A stretch of 11,433 bases of DNA from Actinomycetota bacterium (GTDB lineage Bacteria; Actinomycetota; Actinomycetes; Streptosporangiales; Streptosporangiaceae). A program made the position numbers and the translations under genes. The notes under the pieces were generated by a model. It worked only from the letters and a program-made list of their open reading frames with translations, had not been told where the DNA came from and did no database searches. The DNA is taken from assembly GCA_003140115.1 (NCBI GenBank), contig PLIQ01000089.1, forward strand, positions 1 to 11,433, read 5' to 3'. Shown piece after piece: positions 1 through 6,447 of the stretch (positions are counted from its first letter, which is position 1; every line of letters begins with the position of its first letter).

Positions 1-96
1 CGCGGCGACTCGCCGTCCAGCACTAGGCGACTTAACGGATTGCCGCGGCTCCTCCCGGTCACGGCCGCGATCCAGCCCTGGTCGCGGCAGGAGCCG

Positions 97-1857
97 ATGC
101 GATTGGATGACCTCGTGGACGCGGACGTGATCGTAGTGGGCGCCGGGCTGGCCGGGCTGGCCGCCACCGCCGAGCTGGCTAGCGCCGGACGGCGCGTGCT
201 GCTGTTGGACCAGGAGCCCGAGTCGAACCTGGGCGGCCAGGCATTCTGGTCGTTCGGCGGCCTGCTGCTGGTCGACTCGCCCGAGCAGCGCCGGCTGGGG
301 ATCAAGGACTCTCGCGAGCTGGCCTGGCAGGACTGGACGGGCAGCGCGTATTTCGACCGCGGCATCGACGACCCGGCCGGGGAGGACTACTGGGCCTACC
401 GGTGGGCGCAGGCCTACGTCGACTTCGCCGCCGGGGAGAAGCGCTCCTGGCTGCACGCGATGGGGATGCGCTGGTTCCCGCTGGTGGGCTGGGCCGAGCG
501 GGGTGGTTACCTGGCCGACGGACACGGCAACTCGGTGCCGCGTTTCCACATCACCTGGGGCACCGGGCCCGGGGTACTGGCGCCGTTTGAGCGGCGGGTC
601 CGGGACGCCGAGGCGTCCGGTCGGGTTGGGTTCCGGTTCCGGCACCGGGTGGACGAGCTCACCGTCACCGGCGGGGCGGTCGACGGCGTGCGAGGGGCGG
701 TGCTCGAAGCCAGCTCGGCGGCCCGCGGGACACGCAGCTCGCGCACTGCGGTCGGCCAGTTCGAGCTGCACGCGCAGGCGGTCGTCGTGACGTCCGGCGG
801 GATCGGCGGCAACGCCGACCTGATCCGGGAGCACTGGCCGGCCCGGCTCGGCCCGCCGCCGGAACGGATGATCTGCGGGGTACCCGAGTACGTCGACGGG
901 CGGATGCTGGCCATCGCCGAACGGGCCGGCGGGCGGCTGGTCAACCGGGACCGGATGTGGCACTACACCGAGGGCATCGAAAACTGGGATCCGATCTGGG
1001 CGCGGCACGGCATCAGGATCCTGGCCGGGCCCTCGTCGATGTGGTTCGACGCCCGAGGCCAACGGTTCCCAGCGCCGAACTTCCCTGGCTTCGACACCCT
1101 GGGCACGCTCGGCGCCATCCGGGAGAGCGGCTATGACTACTCGTGGTTCGTCCTGACCCAGAAGATCATCGAGAAGGAGTTCGCGTTGTCAGGCTCGGAG
1201 CAGAATCCCGACCTGACCGGCAAGGATATCCGGCTCACCTTGTCCCGGGTCCGGCCCGGCGCCCCCGCCCCCGTCGAGGCGTTCAAGCAGCACGGGGCCG
1301 ATTTCGTGGTGGCCAGGACCCTGCCCGAATTGGTCGCGGGCATGAACAAGCTGACCGGCGAGACGCTGATCGACCTGACCGACCTAGAGCGGCAGATCGT
1401 CGCGCGCGACCGGGAGATCGACAACCCGTTCACCAAGGACATGCAGGTCATGGCGATCCGCAACGCCCGCCGGTTCCGCGGCGACCGGCTGGCCCGGACC
1501 GCCGCGCCGCATAAGATCCTGGATCCCAAGGCCGGGCCGCTGATTGCCGTCCGGCTCAACATCTTGACCCGCAAGACCCTGGGCGGCCTGCAGACCGACC
1601 TGTCCGGCCGGGTGCTCAGCCGGAGCACGCCGACCCGTCCGGTGCCCGGCCTGTTCGCCGCCGGGGAGGTCGCCGGGTTCGGCGGCGGCGGCCTGCACGG
1701 CTACCGTTCGCTGGAAGGGTCCTTCCTGGGCGGCTGCCTGTTCAGCGGCCGTGAGGCGGGCCGTGCCGTAGCCCGCCTCACGTCCTCGTTATTGCTCTCC
1801 GACGCCCTTAGCGCGGCTCCTCCGGCGGTGGTCCCCACCGCGGAACCTGCTGCGTAG
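97..1857 (+). CDS. FAD-binding dehydrogenase (KstD/fumarate-reductase flavoprotein superfamily)
   Basis: The protein is probably a flavin-dependent dehydrogenase that introduces or removes a C=C bond next to a carbonyl. The N-terminus has a Rossmann FAD site, VIVVGAGLAG (residues 11-20), with acidic E40 ending the second strand for ribose binding. The C-terminus has the second FAD signature LFAAGEVAG (519-527), then a Gly-rich GGLHGYRSLEGS stretch (531-542), typical of the large actinobacterial 'FAD-binding dehydrogenase' family related to 3-ketosteroid dehydrogenases. I chose ATG 97 because it starts just before the FAD strand and follows AGGAG (89-93), though the spacing of 3 nt is short. 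An in-frame TTG at 40 would add 19 residues that do not look conserved. Length is 586 aa. The last 25 or so residues form an Ala/Ser/Pro tail beyond the usual family end. They contain a rare TTA codon (565) and overlap the convergent membrane-protein gene by 50 bp. Family is confident; substrate is unknown. Confidence 0.9.
   Translation: MRLDDLVDADVIVVGAGLAGLAATAELASAGRRVLLLDQEPESNLGGQAFWSFGGLLLVDSPEQRRLGIKDSRELAWQDWTGSAYFDRGIDDPAGEDYWAYRWAQAYVDFAAGEKRSWLHAMGMRWFPLVGWAERGGYLADGHGNSVPRFHITWGTGPGVLAPFERRVRDAEASGRVGFRFRHRVDELTVTGGAVDGVRGAVLEASSAARGTRSSRTAVGQFELHAQAVVVTSGGIGGNADLIREHWPARLGPPPERMICGVPEYVDGRMLAIAERAGGRLVNRDRMWHYTEGIENWDPIWARHGIRILAGPSSMWFDARGQRFPAPNFPGFDTLGTLGAIRESGYDYSWFVLTQKIIEKEFALSGSEQNPDLTGKDIRLTLSRVRPGAPAPVEAFKQHGADFVVARTLPELVAGMNKLTGETLIDLTDLERQIVARDREIDNPFTKDMQVMAIRNARRFRGDRLARTAAPHKILDPKAGPLIAVRLNILTRKTLGGLQTDLSGRVLSRSTPTRPVPGLFAAGEVAGFGGGGLHGYRSLEGSFLGGCLFSGREAGRAVARLTSSLLLSDALSAAPPAVVPTAEPAA
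1750..1782. terminator. Strong hairpin, likely bidirectional terminator, inside the end of the FAD dehydrogenase gene
   Basis: CGTGAGGCGGGC (1750-1761) and GCCCGCCTCACG (1771-1782) are perfect 12-bp complements separated by a 9-nt loop. On the plus strand a T-rich stretch follows (about 1783-1800). On the minus strand the hairpin lies 25 nt past the stop of the membrane-protein gene, where a terminator is expected. For the plus-strand gene it is still coding (residues about 552-562). The pairing is seen directly; termination activity is inferred. Confidence 0.6.
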
Positions 1858-2725
1858 GCGGTTCCGAACCGGCCTGGGGCGGCTGGGCGTACCCGCCGTA
1901 ACCGCCGCCCTGCGGTGGCGGCGGGTTCCAGCCGCCGCCGTAATTGCCGCCGCCCTGGGGTGGCTGGTTGTAGCCGCCGTAGGGGTCGCCGCCCTGCGGC
2001 GGCTGGCCGAACCCGCCGTAGCCCGCGCTGCCCTGCTGGTATCCGCCGTACTGGTCGCCGTCCGCGGGCGTCGAGCTGCCAATCAGCCGGTAGTACACGA
2101 GCGTGACGACGATGGCGAGGAACGGGGCGATCAGGGTACCCGAGATGACCGAGCTCAGACCGTCGCCGAGCACGTGCGGCAGGGCCGAGAAGATGACGCG
2201 CAGCAGGACTTCTACGACGATCTGAACGATGAAAAGCAGCACCAGCGTGGCGAACACGTGCCAGCCGTGACTACGCACGAGGTCGCGACTCCGGCTGAAC
2301 GACGCCAGTGTCCCGGGCCTCTCGATGACGATGACGGGAACGATCACGGCCCAGATGGTCATCAGGTACAAACCTGGAACGATGACGAACCAAAAGCCGA
2401 TCCAGATCCCGATACTGGCCAGGATGGAAGCCCCTATGACGGCCGAGAGCGACGGCGTGACGGCGGATATGGTCTCGCCGATGGACAGGTCGACCCGGCC
2501 ATCCCGCACGTCCTGTACGGCCTTGACCAGCGTCGCCTGAAGTACGAAGCCCGCGATGAGGACCATGAGCAGGCCAAGCAGGAGGCCGAAGCGCCCGGCC
2601 AGAGCCAGGAGTGCGACGATAATGGCCGCGACCACATAGATAACAAAGGCGATCGCGAGAAAGTGCCTGGCGAACGTCTTGTACATCCGCCATGCTTCGT
2701 CAAAAACGCCCGACAGTGGGTTCAT
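1808..2725 (-). CDS. Polytopic membrane protein with Gly/Pro/Tyr/Gln-rich C-terminal tail
   Basis: Function is unknown. The 305-residue protein has about five or six hydrophobic segments (roughly 22-42, 47-69, 93-115, 117-134, 156-176, 195-215). The block YLMTIWAVIVPVIVIERPG (120-138), followed by SFSRSRDLVRSHGWHVF (142-158), resembles the YciC / glycerophosphodiester-phosphodiesterase membrane-domain superfamily. That family is membrane-spanning and has no known catalytic site. Residues 217-305 are a low-complexity tail with repeated QPPQGG and YGGY units, probably cytoplasmic. ATG 2725 (MNPLSGVFDEAWRMY) was chosen over an upstream GTG at 2812 because the extra 29 residues are polar and family proteins start close to the first helix. 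No Shine-Dalgarno is visible; TACCAT lies 7 nt before the ATG, which suggests a leaderless transcript. It follows the acyl-CoA synthetase after 104 bp, so it may be a separate unit. A transport or envelope role would be a guess. Confidence 0.85.
   Translation of the reverse strand: MNPLSGVFDEAWRMYKTFARHFLAIAFVIYVVAAIIVALLALAGRFGLLLGLLMVLIAGFVLQATLVKAVQDVRDGRVDLSIGETISAVTPSLSAVIGASILASIGIWIGFWFVIVPGLYLMTIWAVIVPVIVIERPGTLASFSRSRDLVRSHGWHVFATLVLLFIVQIVVEVLLRVIFSALPHVLGDGLSSVISGTLIAPFLAIVVTLVYYRLIGSSTPADGDQYGGYQQGSAGYGGFGQPPQGGDPYGGYNQPPQGGGNYGGGWNPPPPQGGGYGGYAQPPQAGSEPPTQQVPRWGPPPEEPR
1871..2056 (-). repeat. Coding low-complexity repeat (QPPQGG / YGGY units)
   Basis: This stretch encodes residues 224-285 of the membrane protein. 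QPPQGG occurs twice and is followed by the variants PPPPQGG and QPPQAG, each linked to a Tyr-Gly-Gly group, giving three to four imperfect units of about 13-15 residues. Such tails are common on actinobacterial membrane proteins and can be intrinsically disordered. Unit number could vary between strains. Confidence 0.75.
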
Positions 2726-2732
2726 GGCCGTG

Positions 2733-2738
2733 ATGGTA
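2733..2738 (-). promoter_or_regulatory. Candidate leaderless -10 element for the membrane-protein gene
   Basis: On the minus strand TACCAT (TANNNT type) ends 7 nt before ATG 2725, placing transcription start at or next to the start codon. No -35 match is evident and no Shine-Dalgarno precedes the ATG. This is inferred from spacing alone. Confidence 0.35.
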
Positions 2739-2779
2739 CAGGCCGGATCTGCAGATGAGGTGGAGGGCGGCACTGAACG

Positions 2780-2813
2780 GGTGAACGACGCGCCGCAGGT
2801 GACCCTGTTCACC
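2780..2813. promoter_or_regulatory. Inverted repeat between acyl-CoA synthetase and membrane-protein genes
   Basis: GGTGAAC (2780-2786) and GTTCACC (2807-2813) are perfect 7-bp inverted arms with 20 nt between them. It sits just past the acyl-CoA synthetase stop and upstream of the putative membrane-gene promoter. It could be an operator dyad or a weak terminator; there is no T-run. Pairing is seen; role is unknown. Confidence 0.35.
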
Positions 2814-2829
2814 GACGATCCGGCGTAGG

Positions 2830-4356
2830 TTATCGCGCGTACCTGGCCTTGAGGTCGGCCTTCATCAGCTTGCCCGCCTCGCTGCGCGGCAGGTCATCGA
2901 CGAAGTACACGGTCCGGGGCGCCTTGAAGCTAGCGATCTTCGACTTTACGAACGCGATGATCTCCTGCTCAAGCTCGGGTCCGGGCATCGCCCCGGCGGC
3001 GGGCTGGACGAAGGCCGCGACCGCCTCCCCCATCTCCGCGTCGGGGACGCCGATCACCGCGACGTCGTGGACCGCCGGGTGCAGCGCGAGCACGTTCTCG
3101 GTCTCCTGCGGGTAGATGTTGACCCCGCCGGAGATGATCGTGAACGCCTTGCGGTCGGTGAGGAACAAGAAGCCGTCCTCGTCGAGGTAGCCGATGTCGC
3201 CCAGCGTGGTCCAGGTCGGATGGGCCGGGTGCTGCGAGGCCTGGGTCTTGGCCGGGTCGTTGTGGTAGGTGAACGGGACCTCGTCCCGCTCGAAGTAGAC
3301 CCCGCCGATCTGGCCCGCGGGGAGTTCGGTCCCGTCGTCGGCGCAAATCCGCACCGTGCCCAGGATCGGGCGGCCGACGGTGCCCGGCTTGGTGAGCCAG
3401 GTGCCGCTATCGATGGCCGTCATGCCGTTGCCCTCGGTGCCCGCGTAGTACTCGACCAGGATGGGGCCCCACCACTCGATCATCTTCTGCTTGACCTCAA
3501 CCGGGCAGGGCGCCGCGGCGTGGATCGCGACCCGCAGGCTGGAAATGTCGTACTGCCCGCGGACCTCTGGCGGGAGCTGCAGCATGCGGACGAACATGGT
3601 CGGGACGAACTGCGCGTGCGTGGCGCGGTGATCACCGATGGCCGCCACGGCCTGCTCGGCGTCGAACCGTTTCATCATGACCACGGTGCCGCCCAGGGCC
3701 TGGACCGCGCCGCAGAAGCGTAGCGGCGCCGCGTGGTAGATCGGCCCGGGCGACAGGTAGACCGTGCCGGTGTTGAAGCCGAACGCGAGGCGGGCCAGTT
3801 CGACTAGGCCCTCGGCGGACTCGCCCACCTGGACGCCGGGCAGCGGCGGCCGCACGCCCTTGGGCCGTCCGGTGGTGCCAGAGGAGTAGAGCATGGTGGC
3901 GCCGTGCGGCTGATCGTCGAGGGGCGTGTCAGGGGCGGCGGCGATGGTCTCCTCGTAGCGGTCGTACCCGGGCACCGCACCGCCGAAGGCCAGCCGCAAG
4001 GTGACCGCCGGGACCCGGAGCGCCGTCGCGGTCGCGGCCTGCTCAGCAGAGACGATCAGCGCGGCGGCGCCGCTGTCGTTGACGATGTAGGCGACCTCCT
4101 CCGGCTTGAGCCGGTAATTGACCGCGGTGATATACAGGCCCGAACGCAGCGCGGCCCAGTAGACCTCCAGGGCCCGCAGGCTGTTCTCGGTCAGCAGCGC
4201 CACCACGTCGCCCGGCCGCAGCCCGCCGTCGCGCAGCACATGAGCCAACTGCGCCGAGCGCCGCTCGAGTTCCCCGTAACTGACGGTCTCGCCGGTCCCG
4301 GCCATGACCGCGGCGATCCGGTCCGGCGTCTGCGCCGCGTACGTGCCTGGATACAT
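2830..4356 (-). CDS. Acyl-CoA synthetase (AMP-forming, FadD-like)
   Basis: This ANL-superfamily ligase should activate a carboxylic acid with ATP and CoA to an acyl-CoA via an acyl-adenylate, in the cytoplasm. The 508 residues contain the expected motifs in order: P-loop SSGTTGRPKG (158-167), substrate-pocket region GPIYHAAPLRF (204-214), adenine motif YYAGTEG (303-309), GDIGY (386-390, with the ribose-binding Asp at 387), DRK (401-403), hinge region ISGGVNIYPQE (408-418) and catalytic Lys 496 in EAGKLMK (493-499). Nothing essential is missing. ATG 4356 is preceded by GGAGGG (complement of 4366-4371) at 9-nt spacing. The gene starts 40 bp after the aldo/keto reductase on the same strand, so the two are probably co-transcribed. 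The sequence resembles medium/long-chain or bulky-acid FadD ligases. Chain length or ring substrate cannot be told from the sequence, so no FadD number is given. Confidence 0.94.
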   Translation of the reverse strand: MYPGTYAAQTPDRIAAVMAGTGETVSYGELERRSAQLAHVLRDGGLRPGDVVALLTENSLRALEVYWAALRSGLYITAVNYRLKPEEVAYIVNDSGAAALIVSAEQAATATALRVPAVTLRLAFGGAVPGYDRYEETIAAAPDTPLDDQPHGATMLYSSGTTGRPKGVRPPLPGVQVGESAEGLVELARLAFGFNTGTVYLSPGPIYHAAPLRFCGAVQALGGTVVMMKRFDAEQAVAAIGDHRATHAQFVPTMFVRMLQLPPEVRGQYDISSLRVAIHAAAPCPVEVKQKMIEWWGPILVEYYAGTEGNGMTAIDSGTWLTKPGTVGRPILGTVRICADDGTELPAGQIGGVYFERDEVPFTYHNDPAKTQASQHPAHPTWTTLGDIGYLDEDGFLFLTDRKAFTIISGGVNIYPQETENVLALHPAVHDVAVIGVPDAEMGEAVAAFVQPAAGAMPGPELEQEIIAFVKSKIASFKAPRTVYFVDDLPRSEAGKLMKADLKARYAR

Positions 4357-4396
4357 AGATCACCGCCCTCCGCGCATCCCCGCCCATTATCGGTGG

Positions 4397-5266
4397 CTAC
4401 CGCCCGATGCTGTCCAGTTCGGCCACCGCGTCGGCGGGAAGGACCAGGTCCGCCGCGGCGACGTTCTCGCGCAGGTGCGCCACGGACGAGGTACCCGGGA
4501 TGAGGACGATCGTCGGCGAGCGCTGGAGCAGCCAGGCCAGGGCGACCTGATGGGCCGAGGCGCCGAGCCGGGCAGCGACGTCGGCCAGCACTCGCGACTG
4601 AAGCGGGCTGAAGCCGCCAAGCGGGAAGAACGGGGCGTAGGCGATGCGCTCGGCCGCGCACTGGTCAACCAGGGCGTCGTCCTGCCTGGCAGCCACGTTG
4701 TACAGGTTCTGCACGGTGACGACCGGCGCGATGGCCTGCGCCTGAGCGAGCTGAGCCGCGGACACGGCGCTGAGGCCGAGGTGCCGGATCAGGCCCTCCT
4801 TCTGCAGTTCGGCCAGGGTGCCGAACTGCTCGGCCAGGGACTCCTCGCTGCCGTCCCCCGGCAGGCGCAGGTTGACGACGTCGAGGGCGTCCAGGGCGAG
4901 GTGCTCGAGGTTCTCGTGGACCGCGGCTTGAAGGTCCGGCCGCGAGAGCGAGGGCCGCCAGCTGCCGTCCGGGCCGCGCCGCGCGCCTACCTTGGTCACG
5001 ATGCGCAGACCGGCGGGGTAGGGGTACAGGGCCTCCTTGATGAGCTCGTTGACCACCACCGGCCCGTAGTAGTCGCTGGTGTCGATGTGGGTAACGCCCA
5101 GCTCGACCGCTTCGCGCAGTACGGCCAGGGCCTGGTCCCGATCCGCGGGCGGCCCGAAGACGCCCGGTCCGGCCAGTTGCATGGCCCCGTAGCCCATGCG
5201 GCTGAGGGTTATGGGGTTCAGGTCGCCCGCGAGCGTGAGGGTTCCGCCCGGAACACTGTCCGCCAT
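4397..5266 (-). CDS. Aldo/keto reductase, YdbC-like
   Basis: This predicted cytoplasmic NADPH-dependent oxidoreductase has a TIM-barrel fold and 289 residues. It shows the N-terminal strand GYGAMQLAG (25-33), DTSDYYG (62-68) supplying catalytic Asp62 and Tyr67, Lys92 in TKVG, and the C-terminal cofactor region IPGTSSVAHLRENVAAA (256-272). The catalytic His found in most aldo/keto reductases is absent: the segment reads VVNLRL (130-135). That VVNLR pattern recalls E. coli YdbC, reported as a pyridoxal reductase (PdxI), so pyridoxal is one candidate substrate. Its place among acyl-CoA genes makes a ketone or aldehyde intermediate equally possible. ATG 5266 has an AAGGAAGG Shine-Dalgarno about 7 nt upstream; 20 in-frame residues further upstream look non-coding. 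Family is certain, substrate is not. Confidence 0.9.
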   Translation of the reverse strand: MADSVPGGTLTLAGDLNPITLSRMGYGAMQLAGPGVFGPPADRDQALAVLREAVELGVTHIDTSDYYGPVVVNELIKEALYPYPAGLRIVTKVGARRGPDGSWRPSLSRPDLQAAVHENLEHLALDALDVVNLRLPGDGSEESLAEQFGTLAELQKEGLIRHLGLSAVSAAQLAQAQAIAPVVTVQNLYNVAARQDDALVDQCAAERIAYAPFFPLGGFSPLQSRVLADVAARLGASAHQVALAWLLQRSPTIVLIPGTSSVAHLRENVAAADLVLPADAVAELDSIGR

Positions 5267-5300
5267 ATCCGTTCCTTCCTTGGAATTAAAGATCTCTTTT

Positions 5301-5322
5301 GCCGAACGGTCCGTGGTTCGGC
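5301..5322. promoter_or_regulatory. Inverted repeat and AT-rich spacer between MaoC-like and aldo/keto reductase genes
   Basis: GCCGAAC (5301-5307) and GTTCGGC (5316-5322) form a perfect 7-bp dyad with an 8-nt centre, starting 10 nt past the MaoC-like stop. On the aldo/keto reductase side lies an AT-rich stretch (about 5282-5300), unusual for this genome. It could be an intra-operon hairpin, a partial terminator, or an operator next to a secondary promoter. No T-run follows in either direction. The role is inferred. Confidence 0.4.
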
Positions 5323-5332
5323 GCACCCGGAA

Positions 5333-6424
5333 TCAGGCCACGACGCCGATGTAGCGCCAGTCCAGGACGTCGCGCGGCGCCGATCCTTCGGGCCGGTCGG
5401 CCGCGCCAGGCCAGCCGAGCCCGCTGGGCGAGACGGCCCCGCGGGGCCAGCCCAGCCCGCCGTCTCCCCCGGGCGCCTCGGCCCGGACCAGGGAACGCAG
5501 GTGGACCAGCCCGCCGCCGCCCGGCAGCGGATCAACCCGCTCAACGGAGATCGTGCTGCGTAGCGTATCCCCCTCGTGCACCGGGCCGAGGTGGTCGCAG
5601 CTGTGCCAGGCCGCCACCGTGACCAGGGACGGCAGCGTTCGGGCCGCCTGGGCCAGCGCCAGCCCGATGGCGTGTCCGCCGTACACGAGCCGCCGGCCTC
5701 CGGCCGCCGACGCGTCGTGGTGCACCATCGCCACGTTGAGGGTCAACCGGGCCAGCTCCGGCGCGCTGGAGACCACGTCGCCGCCCGGTACGGCCCAGGT
5801 CTGCCCGGCCGCCAGCTCGGCCAGGCGAGGGCCCGCAGCCCGCCGGGCGAACCGGTCAAGCCGCCAGCCGCCGATCAGGTCGGCTGGATCGCGGGCGTCA
5901 GCAGGCTGACCGACCGAGGACAGCTCGTCGGCGTGCCCGGTCTGCCGGTCGTGGTCGCGCAGCGGCAGCATGGCACAACGCCAGAAGTCCAGCACCGGCC
6001 GCTGCTCCTGGTCCACCGTGGTGATCCGCAGGACCGCGAGCCCGGTCGGCGCCCGGCCTGCCCGCGGCTGGTTCTGCCTGAGCGCGACGACCTGGGTGGA
6101 AGTCCGCAGCGTGTCGCCCAGCCGGGGAGCGCGTTGAAAGGTCAGCCCGCGGTAGAAGAGGTTGGCCTTGACGTGCTGGGTGACCACCGTGGATTGCCCG
6201 ATGGCCACATCCCAGACCAGGCTCGGTGACGCGAGCGGGTCTCCTCCGGTGACCTCGCGGCACAGCTCGTGGTCGGTGGCCAGTGCGAGCCGGTTCCCGA
6301 TGATGGCCTGGTGCGCGGCGGCCAGCCCCGAGGTCAGCGTGAGGCCCGGCGCGCCGCCGAACTGCTGCCCGATGACCAGCTCGTCGAAATACGGCCCCTC
6401 GACGGGCGGAGACTGCGTGGTCAT
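5333..6424 (-). CDS. MaoC-like acyl-CoA dehydratase/hydratase (double hotdog)
   Basis: This is probably a hydratase acting on an enoyl-CoA thioester in the cytoplasm. The 363 residues split into two hotdog-like halves. The first half opens with PYFDELVIGQ (11-20), typical of MaoC and mesaconyl-CoA-hydratase relatives, and continues through TQHVKANLFYRGLTFQ (82-97). The second half carries LTLNVAMVHHD (227-237), YGGHAIGLALAQA (248-260) and AWHSCDHLGPVHEGDTLRS (272-290). The classical D-x-N-x-x-H catalytic motif is not exact (T-L-N, then H235/H236 and D237), so activity should not be assumed. Residues 318-349 form a Gly/Pro-rich insert with a duplicated GLGWP unit. ATG 6424 is the only plausible start; no Shine-Dalgarno is present, consistent with leaderless transcription. 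It heads the minus-strand block and faces the TetR gene, so it is probably under that regulator's control. The reaction could be enoyl-CoA or mesaconyl-CoA-like hydration. Confidence 0.82.
   Translation of the reverse strand: MTTQSPPVEGPYFDELVIGQQFGGAPGLTLTSGLAAAHQAIIGNRLALATDHELCREVTGGDPLASPSLVWDVAIGQSTVVTQHVKANLFYRGLTFQRAPRLGDTLRTSTQVVALRQNQPRAGRAPTGLAVLRITTVDQEQRPVLDFWRCAMLPLRDHDRQTGHADELSSVGQPADARDPADLIGGWRLDRFARRAAGPRLAELAAGQTWAVPGGDVVSSAPELARLTLNVAMVHHDASAAGGRRLVYGGHAIGLALAQAARTLPSLVTVAAWHSCDHLGPVHEGDTLRSTISVERVDPLPGGGGLVHLRSLVRAEAPGGDGGLGWPRGAVSPSGLGWPGAADRPEGSAPRDVLDWRYIGVVA
5399..5461 (-). repeat. Imperfect tandem duplication inside the MaoC-like gene
   Basis: Two 27-bp copies (minus-strand order 5461-5435 and 5425-5399) match at 22 of 27 positions and encode GGLGWPRGA and SGLGWPGAA, offset by 12 codons. 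The first copy also contains the perfect 14-bp palindrome GGCCCCGCGGGGCC (5435-5448). The duplicated segment lies in a surface-like insert near the C-terminus. Confidence 0.75.
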
Positions 6425-6431
6425 GCACCGG

Positions 6432-6441
6432 AACTTATCAT
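6432..6441. promoter_or_regulatory. Back-to-back -10 elements of a divergent, apparently leaderless promoter
   Basis: The whole gap between the two divergent start codons is 23 bp (6425-6447). On the plus strand TATCAT (6436-6441) ends 6 nt before GTG 6448. On the minus strand TAAGTT (complement of 6432-6437) ends 7 nt before ATG 6424. Both fit TANNNT -10 boxes that start transcription at the start codon, and neither gene has a Shine-Dalgarno. The two boxes overlap by 2 bp, so a regulator bound here would block both genes. The hexamers are seen; promoter function is inferred. Confidence 0.5.
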
Positions 6442-6447
6442 TGACTC

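Noticed and set aside
1..15. CGGCG/CGCCG hairpin at the left edge as terminator of an upstream gene
   Set aside because: A 5-bp stem with no visible upstream gene in the window; too weak to call.
40..96. Upstream TTG start for the FAD dehydrogenase
   Set aside because: The 19 added residues are not family-like, and ATG 97 lies next to AGGAG and the FAD-binding strand.
2174..2758. Plus-strand ORF with an acidic, Asp/Glu/Gln-rich product
   Set aside because: It is the exact antisense of the membrane-protein gene; complements of hydrophobic codons give hydrophilic residues, and no ribosome binding site supports it.
4304..5563. Long plus-strand ORF (419 codons) antisense to the aldo/keto reductase and neighbours
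   Set aside because: It is Arg/Gly/Gln-rich with no fold motifs and spans three annotated genes; antisense ORFs of this length are expected at this GC content.
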